Part shown: positions 46,989 through 58,227 of the stretch, piece after piece
How positions within the stretch are numbered: the first letter of the stretch is position 1
Layout: every line of letters begins with the position of its first letter
Assembly (NCBI RefSeq): GCF_000143415.4
Contig: NW_003314274.1
Span: forward strand, 215,185 to 279,184
DNA: 64,000 nt
Direction of reading: 5' to 3'
Origin: Selaginella moellendorffii
Lineage: Eukaryota; Streptophyta; Lycopodiopsida; Selaginellales; Selaginellaceae
Position numbers and translations under genes: made by a program
The notes under the pieces: model-generated
Database searches by the model: none
Told to the model about the DNA's origin: nothing
The model's input: only the letters and a program-made list of their open reading frames with translations

Positions 46989-49900
46989 ACTCCACCACCC
47001 ATAGACGAAGTTCGATGTCCTCATCGAACGGTAAACCCTTTCATAAAGTAACACCCACACGTGTTACCATTTCCATCATTGGCACCTAGCCAATCTTTAT
47101 CTATGGTTTGACATCAAAGGTTCACCATGCCTTGTCCATCCTTTAAGGAGCGTAGTCTCTCCAACTTAGAGACTGATTGGACCACATGTAATGGTTCTCC
47201 CCTTTTATTGGTTTAGTTCTTGCTAAACCTCTTAGAGACCCTTCTCTAAGTCAATCCCACTACTCCTTCTCGAGTAGTCTCAATTTCCATCGATATAACC
47301 TTTGCACTTTGGAACTTTGAATTTTGACTTCTTGGAGTCAATTTCCTAGGTGTCTCCAACACCTTGCATTGCATAGTTTGTGCGACTCCACTTCCCTATC
47401 CTAGGAAGTTCATTACTTGAGGGCACCATCATCCTCTCTTCTATTTCGTGCCACCTTGGGCACTAAGTTCCATTTATCATACTTTGTGCTAGGGTTGTCC
47501 ATCGCCCTATCATTTGGCTACCTTACCGCTCCCTCCCTTGGAGCCTTTACTTCGCCAAATTGGAGCACTTAGGAATCCGTCCTTGAAAGTCCGCTTCCTT
47601 TCCCACAAGCTGTTAGCATCGAACACATTAGTGTTCCTTGGCTAACTTTGCCATTTGGATCCCTTCCATTAAATTCCATGGCCCAAACTTTGGCCACTAG
47701 TCCTTTGCTCCTATCCTTGATTGTTGCACCCAGCAACATCGGATCGCTACCTCCATTTTTGAGGTATCCTTTCGGTTCCATAGCCAAGACTCTTCTTTGC
47801 CAAGTCCGGAGGATGTTCACCCCTAGTATGTCTCTTTAGCATATTCTGCTATGGGCCCTATCCATAGCCCAACTTCGTGACCCTCCCATGGGTCTTTTAT
47901 AGAGACTACTTTCCTCGGACTCACTATGCCATCGGACGGACATAGTTTATTTCCCTTAGGTGCTCTTCCCACTTGGTCATTGCGACCAAGCCACACCATC
48001 TTAAACAGTTCAATTTCAACATTTTGAACCAGGAACTTCATTCCTTAGCCAACCAAGGACCTTGTCCTTATCTGGCCATAAGATCACCTAGTGATCTCAC
48101 CTTGGCACCTTAACAGAGTTGCCAAGAGGTACTTGGTTTTCTAGACCTCCAAGTTGTTGACTATAACCCCGGGGGCATCCCCCACACTTGGCGGTGCACC
48201 CAAGCTAGCCCTTACGGCCAAGGGTTCATAGCAACTGAGATTAGGTGTCCCCATCTCACTCACCACGACCTTGGTGCCACTTGCACCAAAGTGTTCAAGT
48301 TAGATATGCTGAGCTTTCACACTAAGCAATCTAACCGTGCATCACGACTCCGAGGCATCCCTTGCTTGGCGGTGTGCCCAAACCAGTCTCCCCACTGAGA
48401 GTCCATGACCACCGAAATATGAGTGTCCTCATATTCCAAACCATCACCACGCCCTAGTGATTTGGGACTCGAACCCAAGCACTAGAGGGTCGGGACTCGA
48501 ACCCAACCTCCGTATATGCATCTACGGACGGCATCACACAAGATGCCTGGCGTGACTCCCCACGCCGGTGCACCAACCTATTTTTAAAGCGCGCTACAGA
48601 TCACAGCTTAGGAACCTAGTTCCTCCACACTGCCAAGTCCTCTCACTTGACATGTCTGTGATCATGCATGGACTCCTCCATGCTCGGCCCCCTGGCCCAC
48701 CCTTTTTGAAGATATAACCTTCAACTAGGGTCTTTGTTCCCCTGACGTGCCAATCTCACTTGGCAAGTCCTCCGACCTTTGTAACATGGTTCCTGCATAA
48801 GCGTGAAAGTCCTTGACCATCGACTTTCGTTCAAAGCCCTCTCTTTGAACACTCGGGAACTACTTCCCTCACCTTGATAACCTTGCCTCATGGCAAGCTT
48901 CAAGACCACGCTCCTGCTGCGCCACTCTGATTTCGCGCGTTCCATGAACCATTTACACTTGGCCTTTTTAGGTACTACGCTACCTAGAATCGTCTTTGGG
49001 AACCTTGAAGGAACTCTGTCCCTCAGCTTGCTAAGGCCTCCCCTTTCGCAAGCTTTATAGTTGCCATATAGTCTAACATGGACAATTCCATATTTTAGAC
49101 TCTCTATGGCATCACGGTTGCTAGCAACAACATCCTCGAGCACCCTCTTGATTCTCCACTCCCAACTTTCATAACCACTGTTGGATATGCCCTTTGATTT
49201 CTATGGTTCGGTTCCATCCCAACATTACTTGCCTTTGGCTTCACACCTTTCCTTCGGTCATTCTCCTCCAGACCAGGAGGATAGCTTTGCACTTTCTATC
49301 ATGCCTTAGCAAGTATTCTTAGGGATGAACCTACCCAATAGCCCAGGGAGTGGTTCCTCAATCCGGGTATGCTCAGCTTATAATCCCACACACTGGGGTT
49401 ACATTGTTGCTTATGGGCCTTTACATGCCCATCACTAGCCTTGCCAAAATTCCATTTTTGGCTTTGTCCAACTTGGGTAGACAGTCCTCTCCTATCTCCG
49501 CAACCTTGGACATTTGGATAGCACCTTCTATCCATCATTCGCTAGGGACTTAGTCCCTTGGGCTTTATCCATTGCCCTCGCGACATCAAACACCACCTTC
49601 TGGTGTTCTAGAGTGTTCGGGTGTCCCAATGATGGCTTTCTTGACAATGAGTATTTCCTTTTATGACATTGACTTACTATATCGCAACATAAGCAACTTA
49701 TCCCCCGTAAGGGTATATCCGACTTCCCTATACTAGAAGTCTTGGGTAGCTACCTTCTACCCGTTTAACCAGTTATTTTGCACCTCTTGCTTAGTTGCCT
49801 CATAGTTGTCAAGTCCTACAACTCATTGCTTGGTGCTTTCACACCTCCATCACTATCTGGGTCACCACACTCCAACTGCATGCTCTGCAACTTAGGCTAT

Positions 49901-51047
49901 GCCATTCCCATTTCCATTGGGATTCCTTTGGCAAGGGGTTCTCATGAACCCACCAACATAGCCTCAAGGTATCACACCTTGGCACATTTGGTGTCTCCAC
50001 ACCATTGGCTCCACGAGCCTACCTCTATGACATTTCCCTTCGTGTCTAAGTCTTTGCCAAGACCAACACCGCTCTTTCTCATGCCAACCATCTGTTAGCA
50101 CTGCCCCATAGAGGTCACACACAACTTTATGTCAAAGTTGTTTTCTTCTAGGAACACCTTTCCCATAACTTTAGCATGGCACATTTTGCCATCGATGAGA
50201 TACTCTCTGTTCTCATCCTTGGATCCTATGATCCCCCCCCATCCTTTGTGGGGTACAACGCACCTCAGTCCAAATGCTTCATTCAGTCCTTTTTAGGACC
50301 ATCCCTTGACTCTACTTGAGTCGTCTAGCAGTTTTGGACTTGGTTAATCCACCGACCCGTAAGGTCCTACTTGTGAGGCACTAGCTCACTGGAATACACA
50401 TCTTGCATTCCGGTCCTACTCAAAAGGACTATTTTCACAAGTGTTACTCCGACACTTGATTTTGTTCTCTGGGGGCAACCTTTGCCCCTTAGGACTACTT
50501 GTCCATGTGATGAGAATACCAACTCATCCACTTAATACACCCCCAACTCCTTGGGTTGTTCCAGCATTTATTAGAGGTAGCCCCGGCTACCATTTCAAGG
50601 ACTTGAGTCCTCTTCCGTATTTGACCTTCCACGGTCATTACCTTTGGTCTCACATTCATGAGCACCAACCTCAACTATATGAGGATAATCTTGTGACTCC
50701 TTTATTGTTTTGGAGTCTCTATCTTTCCCGTGATCCCAACTTTAGTTGTTTACCACAACAACCTAAGCCAATTTGCTGAGACAAATGCTCATCCGGATCA
50801 CATCCTCAACTCAATGAGGAAAACCTTGCACTGTTCCCAAGATCCCAAAGTCGTTCCATTATTGGCCCTTTTCTATCCACCACCTCGTCTACAAGTTCAC
50901 ACATGAACTGTAATGGAGAGCCATGTCTTCCCGACTTGCTACTCCTCAAGGATAGGCCCACTCCTCGGACCTTCCGATGCCAACACTAGTGGTGATATAC
51001 TTGAGCACCAATAAAAGTCGGACTAAGGAACAGCTCCGATACCAAAT
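46989..51047 (-). other. Interior of the LARD-like element, no coding domain
   Basis: Four kilobases with moderate GC content and only short frames (longest about 140 codons at 48,721-49,143). None resembles a retroelement protein. Confidence 0.65.
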
Positions 51048-52596
51048 TGTAAGGGACTAAATTTTCCATTCTACTTTAGTCACTTAACCACACCTTCGAC
51101 CACTTGGAGGAGTCTTATTCATAACCTCCATCAGTCCAATTCAGGACTTGGGACTTGCTAGCCCCAAGAATGGCATCCCTGCCACTCAACACTTGCACCT
51201 GGTCCAAGTGCTCCACGTGTCCGGTCCCAAGACCGACACTCAAAGGTACCACTGACATCTCGGCCCGTTACACTAAGGCCAGGCCCATTCACCTTTGCTG
51301 CACTAGTGGTCCAACACCACTTGCATCACCACCTCGTCTCTCCAAGACTGGGCCATGTGTCCGAGTGGTCATCCTAGATCCACTCCTTAGCATCCTTAGG
51401 ATGCCCACAGACCTGGGGAATCGCCTTCCCCAAAGTCCCTTTGTCAGTTCCTACCAAGTCCCTTTCTGCCCCTGGCCGTGTTTGCCAACACTGCCACTGG
51501 ATCGAGGCCCACAGGCCCGACCACTAAGTCCCACGGTCCTCTGGGACTTCCTCACCACATGACTGTGTCCTTGGTCACTACCCCAGAGGACTGCTCCTCT
51601 TCCTTTCCACAGTCTGGGCCTTTGGGACAACATTTCGGAACACCGTGGCCTTACGCGAGCCACCTGGGTACTCTCCCCACCTATCGCCTTTAGGTGCTCT
51701 AGCCATGGGCTTAGAGCGAGGTTCCGTTGAGCCACGCCTGGTATCCAAGTAGGTAGTGCCACCCACACTTGGACTGGGAGCATCGGCCAGTCGATCTCCC
51801 GGGGGAACTAGAGCCGGCTCTTGAACACTTCACCAAGCTACCCCGCTTGTCGGTCCGTGTTCACTCTAGTCTTGGACTTCCCAGTGGGCAGCTCATCACC
51901 CAACACTGGGTCCGGCCTTCTGGGCCAAACTGGCCTTTCCTGGCCAAACTGGCTCCACTGCAGTCCTCCCCCTACTATACTTTTGGAGCTCACCAAACCC
52001 CCCAGGGTCTGGGAGACGAACGCTTTGGGCTTTCACCCTCTCAGGCTCCGGACTCGGACTCGGACTCGGACTCCATCTCGGGTCCATCTCGGGTCCATCT
52101 CGGACTCCATCTCGGACTCCATCTCGGGTCCATCTCGGACTCCATTTCGGGTCCATCTCGGACTCCATCTCGGACTCCATTTCGGGTCTATCTCGGGTCC
52201 ATCTCGGACTCCATCTCGGACTCCATCTCGGGTCCATCTCGGGTCCATCTCGGACTCCATCTCGGACTCCATTTCGGGTCCATCTCGGGTCCATCTCGGA
52301 CTCCACTTCGGACTCCAACTCGGGTCCACCTCGGACTCCACTTCGGACTCTATATCAGACACTCCCACGTGTCATGTGTTGGTCCTTTTGGGTCCCTTTT
52401 TGGAGCCTCGCCTTTTGCTCGCTTCGTGCTCGTTCCTCAAGCACTTCGTTGGGAGTTCCACTCCCGCTCTTGACTTTTCAAGTCGGAGCTTTTGGTCCAA
52501 ACGTGTTACGCTCGTTTGGCTCTCGCTTCGGCCACTACCATGTGGCGCCCTTCCGGCTCCACTTTGGGGCCTAGGGATTTTGTGTCTCACACCGCC

Positions 52597-53849
52597 GAGC
52601 CGGTCGTATCCTCATTTCCAACGGACTCAACGTGTGCCCAATCGTCTGACTACGCGCCGTTGGAACCTCCCTACACCGCCCCTGCTGCCTGTTCGGTCAT
52701 GTCCACTTTGCCAACGGAAGCACCAGCTGAAATGGCGTGTGATCACACGCCATCAGAACCACCCCATGCCACTGTTGAGCCAGTTGTACCAGAGTCTACA
52801 GCTGAAATGGCATGTGCCCACACGCCATCGGATGCGATTGACCCCACATTGCAGAGGAGAGTATTTCCGCCCTTCACGTTTCCTCGACCAAAACCCTCTC
52901 AACGACCATCGGGAGCACCATTTGCTAATATTGTAGATGGTAAAATTGACTTGTACCATTTTTTATGCTGACGCATTTCATTTCAGAGTCACGGCGAAGA
53001 TACTGTATCGTTTTTGATCTGAACGGTGTCCTTTTCTCCCATGAGCGTGGCTCGTCCTCGAATGTCACTGCACCCTCCAAAGCCTGCGGTCGCAAGTTGG
53101 TCAAAAAAGACAGATTCACATTAATCACACAGGAGAAACTGCGGGATCTAATAATGACCATGCGACACTTAAAACAGAGGGTCAGGTTCAATTTGCAATT
53201 GGGAGTTTGGACATCCATGATGCGCCACAATGCATTAACGTTGCTACAGATGATGCACGATCAAACGCGAGTAATATTACCATTTGACTTTCTCCTAACG
53301 CAGGAGGATTGCTTGACTATGGTCCAAGTGAGGGGTAGCAAGCCCATCTTCGTCAAGCCAGAGGCTGTAGTGATGAACCGGACTGCTAGGTCAAGTGAAA
53401 TCCTCATCATCGATGACTCGCCGATTAAAACTGCAACAAACACGCATACATATGCAGTGCACCCCATCTCTTGCAGTATGGAAACTAAGGAGAAGAAACC
53501 GTATGTTCTGGGGGACCTTGCAAAACGGCTTGGAGCGATGGTGATAGAGAACCGGCCAGTCCAGGAGGTGGCTGCAGAAATCAACCAAATGGCAGATGGA
53601 ACGGTATATCAGAAGCCATTTGATTGGACAGACACCAATCATCATTTATGGCATGTATATTGTCTAGCCAAGCACTATCCGCATTTCCATAATCTGCTCA
53701 ACCGGATGGGTTCTTCGACCACTGAACATGAGCGTGGACGTATTAGAGAAGAGATGGCATTACTATTGGGTTTAAATCCTGATAGTGTGGAGAGTGATGA
53801 AATTCCAAGATTATTGTATAGGCATTGGAGGCAAAAAATAACAGTCTGA
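52597..53849 (+). pseudogene. Cargo gene, part 4: FCP1/NIF-like HAD phosphatase domain
   Basis: Continues the interrupted exon in frame (APAA then EPVV), with Pro/Thr-rich repeats. Two of these (EMACDHTPSE, EMACAHTPSD) are encoded by the 22-bp palindrome. A 47-bp intron (52,940-52,986) follows. The last exon has YCIVFDLNGVLFSHERG (motif I with D-L-N-G instead of DxDxT), FNLQLGVWTSMMRHNALTLL, KPIFVKPE and ILIIDDSPIKTATN (motif IV), in the order of FCP1-like phosphatases. Plants have HAD proteins with a DLNG motif, so capture from a host gene is possible. The Asn at the second Asp position may weaken phosphatase activity. Ends at TGA 53,847. Confidence 0.65.
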
Positions 53850-54246
53850 GATGGCATGTATTTATTTAAAAATGTAACTTATTATGGCATGGGGTTCCAT
53901 GCCATTGTATTAATATTAAAAGACAATTCTTTGAGAGGATTTGCATTATACTAGAAGTGTTACAGCATGTTATTGGAAGTCTACGAAGTTGTTTTATTAA
54001 TAAGGGGAAAGTAAAGATTGAATGGGGACTTGGGCTCCACCTAGACTCGGAGCAACTGAGCCAATATTAAAAGGATGGAAAGAAATTGGACGATGATGAC
54101 AAGGAGAAGAGAGAGGTGAACCAGTGGCAAGAGGAGGAGAAGTGATTGAGTAGACATTTCCTTGTTTAAAATAAAATGGCATGTGCCTCAATGCAGTTGA
54201 ATTTTGTTATATTTATATACTATATAAAGGTTTGGAAACCTTATTT
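53850..54246. other. Right subterminal non-coding region
   Basis: No gene; palindrome copies at 53,884-53,905 and (degenerate) 54,176-54,197. Confidence 0.65.
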
Positions 54247-54291
54247 TACAAGTGGGATAATGACAATTCCCACTTTAACGAAATAGAGCTT
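54247..54291 (-). repeat. Right terminal inverted repeat and subterminal block
   Basis: Mirrors the left end and the MITE right end (AAGTGGGATAATGA, then the terminal repeat). Confidence 0.93.
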
Positions 54292-54521
54292 AGTGGTACT
54301 CGGAGTAGCAAGGGTGGCTAACTCCATTAGTCATTTCCTTGTCGGCGATGGCCGGAGGGTGTCTGAGTCTTAACGTCTTTGGACGTAAAAAAGAAGTTGT
54401 TCCATCACTCATTTAAGTTGGTGTGTTTCCCATATAGTGTGCTTTCCGTTAACTTTCGGAGTTGTTTCCTTGACGGTTTGCTAGACTTGGGTATGCATCG
54501 ACGAGGACGTCGATCTTCCCC

Positions 54522-54534
54522 AAGGGGGGAAGAG
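54522..54534 (+). other. Gypsy-2 polypurine tract
   Basis: AAGGGGGGAAGAG directly abuts the 3' LTR, as expected for plus-strand priming. Confidence 0.9.
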
Positions 54535-55375
54535 TGTCGCGAATGTAACTTTAGGTATCGAAAGATACTTGTCAGCCAATCCTTACAGGCACTCTTTCCT
54601 TACTGCCATGACGGCAAGAGGTCAGTACTGCTGGTTCCTTTCAATAGCCCCTCTTGTCCAAGTGTTAGTTTACTGGGTTTAGCATCTGTACTTAGCCAGA
54701 TGGACATAAGGTAGGAACTCCTATGTGTTTCTAGCTGAGCATTCTAGTCCCTCAATATCGTTGGATGATAGCTTACTGTGTCTGCCAAACACCCTCGCTA
54801 TCACGCCCTTTGTGTTGGTCTCATTTAAGTCCCAAATGCTATTTATGGAAAGTGTCTGGATTAGCTCATTTGGCTTATTTATAGAATGTAGAGATCGGCT
54901 TGAACACAATGGTGTTCGTCCCGTGTCCAAATTCGCAATCTAAGGACATTTTATATTTAGTAAGTTTCGAGCTTGTCACAGAGACTAACTCTTGGTACTG
55001 AGGCTTGGGGTGAAAGCCCAAAGCGTGTGTTCCTTAGGGGGGGGGGATATGAGGTGTTCCAAATGTATAGTAAGGATAGTGGTTGGAATGTATGTCCGAC
55101 CACTTGAAACATTAGTTTGGCTCCTACTGGGCTGTGTCACTCCTTGTTTTGCATCCGGCTTGGGTCTAAGCCCAAGCTCCACACTGCTTTAGTCGGTGGG
55201 GTACCTTCCTCCTTGCGTTAGGCCACTGGTATACCAAAATTATGCCAGACTCCGTCTGACACCATTTTGAGTGCAGGTGTTGGATACGGGGAGCTGGTGC
55301 TTGTGGGATTGTACCGAACCCTCATTTCGTAGTGCAACGAGCTTGGAGTTCAGCTCCAAATTCAGATGCGCTATA
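54535..55375 (+). repeat. Gypsy-2 3' LTR
   Basis: 841 bp. Shorter than the 5' LTR mainly because about 75 bp is missing near 54,745, between GAGCATTCT and TAGTCCCTCAATATC. Confidence 0.93.
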
Positions 55376-55439
55376 ATGAGTCAATGATGCAATTTAGTAT
55401 TTGATTTTAGAGCCTTTTACTTCATGTGAAGCCAAATAT

Positions 55440-56640
55440 GTCGAAGTAGATTAAGTTGGGAATGTTATGGCTGACACTTCATTAAGATTTTATAAGACTT
55501 ATTCATACATTTGCTCTAGCCACCCTTAATAATGCTCTGTGACTAACACAATATTATGAGACATCACCTTTCCCACTTGTCATTGCATATATTTTAATTC
55601 CATTTCATATGGGTAATGATCATGTTCTAATAGAGGTTGATATTGCTGCTGCCCATGTTCAAGAATAAGAACGAGGATGTGGTTGTGGCCGTAATATTTG
55701 TTATTGAGTGTATGATGAGGTTAGCCAAACATATTAGTGTTATTGGTGTTTTCGGTAGCATCTTCCATTTTTTCGATGGAGGCCTTGGCATTAACAACAT
55801 TTTATTGATGCTGCTATAGTGGAAAATCTTGACACAGAGATTTTTCTAGGAAGAGTTACAATAGTAGTAGAAGGTTTTTATGTGAATAAGCAAATGACCC
55901 CTCCATCTTTTTTTTGAGAGTACCATCAAGGGTTCACTCAACACCAATTCATTTAATGTTTACTTTCTAAATTTGTTTTTATAACAAAAGATCTCTTATT
56001 ATTCCCTTTGTATTGGTTCATAAAAATTTAAGTTTATCTTTTATTACTTGGTCTGTTACCATATATTGCCCTCATTATATGGTAAAGCCAATCTTTATTA
56101 TTTATAGCAACAATTGCATGCAATAGTTGATTGACTCAAGAAGGAGTATGTTGATCTCTTCAAATTTAATGTATTGTCTAATGCCAAAATTGCAAGACAT
56201 CATTTTATTCCAATTGGGGATGATTGTTTAATCAATATTCTTATTCAACATCAATCATCAAAAGAGATCAAGATTTTAATTGGAGAAGGGTGTTATTTGA
56301 AAAATCTTAGAGTGTTTGGGCACGTGAACCTTATCTTGTGATAGGTCTAATGAGAGTATTCGATTTTACATTGACTATCATTTATTAAATGATGTGATTA
56401 TTATGGATGTGTACTTTCTTTCTGACACTAATGATTTTTTGGATTGTTTAGGGAAAAATCATTGGTTCACTAAGTTAAATTTTCCTCAACCATCAACACT
56501 TGCTAATACCCAGAAGCAAAATGTTCCCAAGATTGTTTTTTATACACGATTTAGCTTATATGAATTCTTGGTGATAACATTCACTTTGAACAATGCTTTT
56601 GTGACTTTCTAACGAATGATAGAGGAGCTGTACCATACAC
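55440..56640 (+). pseudogene. Decayed Ty3/gypsy pol fragment
   Basis: Around 56,350-56,620 the plus strand reads an RT core in degraded form: FYIDYHLLNDVIIMDVYFL (compare CVDYRALNKVT.NRYPL), HWFTKLNF, then FYTRFSLYEFLVITFTLNNAFVTF (compare [22 protein letters not shown]). Stops and frameshifts surround it, and no LTRs were identified. An old, independent element unrelated to Gypsy-2's frame. Confidence 0.7.
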
Positions 56641-58227
56641 CATGAATGTTGCTATCAACTAAGTTTAATTATTCAACTATAATTGCATAGTATCAAATTA
56701 TTGCACTAATTGTTGCTCTAGAGTCAAAGGAGGAGGAGGCTATTGCTTTGCCATAAAAATGAATAAAAAGGAAAAATATAAAAGAAAAGAAATTGAAAAA
56801 TTTATAAAGAAAAGGGGATCTAGACAATCTAAAAGCTAAATCTAAAGAAAAATCCTAAACTGAAACACTCCTTAGGAACAGTTAAAATTACCCTTCATCT
56901 CCACCAATGTGACTGTATGAAATATAAAAATGGAATACAAAAATGTGCATATCAATTACCTCAAAAACCTTAACTTATATATAACAACAAGTGGTCCAGA
57001 TTGAAATTAATTTGATAGCTATTAAAATCCCACTATGCTAATATTAGTATACAGCATTATAGCTGTACATTTGAACCTCAAAATAAGAAATTATTAATTC
57101 TCTAATAAATACAATGTATAATTCTAGTTATTTTAAATAGAGGATAACAATAATTTACTCTTTAAACATTTTTAGATTTGTAAGATAGATATAATCCAAT
57201 ACCTCATCTTGATAATTTATAGCTATAGTATAGAGTCAACTCCATTTATATTAATGCTACAGCATACAACACCTATTTTAAGTGATGAGAAGTATGACTT
57301 AATTGTTGTATTTATGTAAGTAAATTATATTCATATACTAACTGTTATATTATGATTCAATATTAATCCTATCAAAACTTTGAGCTAGCAAATGAATAAT
57401 TTTCATATTTAACACATAAAAAGTTAGCTATAAATCCACATAACATGTTATACCCTTGTTTCCCTAGCTTTTAAGTGCATCATGGGGTATAATCATAAGT
57501 GCCTCACTCATGAGGGTCTAGTGTGGTGGAAGGACATTCAAGATCATTGGGTTGAACTAAAATATCATTTTAATTATGTATGAAATTTTTAAAAAAATTA
57601 TGATTCATTTCACAATAAAATTCTACATTTAAAGTCTAAAAGTGGGATTAATAATTTTGCATAGTGATGAATGATATTTTGAGATTATACTTGAATAATT
57701 ATTAAATAAATAAATTTATTAATAGATGGCACTAAATGCAAAATATCAAAAATCCATTTATTCTCAGCTAGCTTTATAAGAATGACACAAATATATCCAT
57801 ATTTTTGCTTTACATATGGAAGAAATATAAACTATAACTTTTAGTATTAGAGATAGTTAGCAATACTAATAAATAAATATATAAATATAAATAAATTATG
57901 TTATTGTAAAGTATAAAAGTTAATAGTGTCATAATTAAGTTTATGGTTGTAAGAATATTTTTTTTATTTTTATTTTTTTAATAGAAAAAGTAGCGGAAAT
58001 AACACTTAAACAATCTCATAATATTTTATATAAAACTAGTTTAAAACTTTTTGAAATATTTTATATGATTATATTATTTTCAAAATAAAACTCATTGTGT
58101 GAGTACATGAAATATGGAAATGGAATACTAAAATATGCATATTCAATTAATCCAAAAACTCTAGCAAGTGGGCCAGATTGAAACTAATCTGATGGCTTTT
58201 AAAATCCCATTATGTTAATATGAGTAC
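56641..58227. other. Gene-free AT-rich DNA with duplicated segment
   Basis: About 56,900-57,060 and 58,085-58,225 are direct copies of the same AT-rich repeat (shared CCAGATTGAAA, AAAATCCCA). An inverted third copy is at 28.2-28.4 kb. No coding signal. Confidence 0.5.

Larger units (their letters stand above)
45268..52591 (-). mobile_element. LARD-like non-coding LTR element inserted in cargo exon
   Basis: Long LTRs at 45,268-46,988 (1,721 bp) and 51,048-52,591 (1,544 bp), TGTAAG...CTCACA on the plus strand, are flanked by the duplication CCGCC (45,263-45,267 and 52,592-52,596). Next to the right LTR, GCTCCGATACCA is the complement of an initiator-Met primer site, so the element points to the minus strand. 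The 4.06-kb interior shows no gag, protease, RT or integrase on either strand, matching large retrotransposon derivatives that depend on another element. Confidence 0.9.
35116..54291. mobile_element. 19.2-kb TIR DNA transposon with transposase and cargo gene
   Basis: Bounded by perfect 24-bp inverted repeats beginning AAGCTCTATTTCGTTAAAG and flanked by the 4-bp duplication AGTG (35,112-35,115 and 54,292-54,295). Both ends match the 288-bp MITEs, including the second TAAARTGGGAC block on the left and AAGTGGGATAATGA on the right. It contains a DUF7869-like transposase gene (-), a divergent cargo gene (+) with ParB-like and FCP1-like regions, and about 19 copies of a 22-bp palindrome. It sits in the 3' non-coding part of Gypsy-2 and is interrupted by a 7.3-kb LTR element. 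Without that LTR element it is about 11.85 kb. I cannot assign it to an established TIR superfamily. Confidence 0.92.
28946..55375 (+). mobile_element. Gypsy-2: Ty3/gypsy chromodomain element (carries the 19-kb insertion)
   Basis: 5' LTR 28,946-29,858 and 3' LTR 54,535-55,375 start TGTCGCGAATGT and are flanked by the 5-bp duplication ATGAG (28,941-28,945 and 55,376-55,380). The primer site TGGTATCAGAG at 29,861 fits initiator Met-tRNA, and the polypurine tract AAGGGGGGAAGAG abuts the 3' LTR. gag-pol lies at 30,050-34,831. Without the foreign insertion (35,116-54,291 plus one 4-bp duplication) the element would be about 7.2 kb, normal for a plant chromovirus. Confidence 0.95.

Noticed and set aside
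51821-52936. A 371-codon plus-strand frame
   Set aside because: Runs out of the LTR tandem repeat into the cargo exon in a different frame from the supported one.
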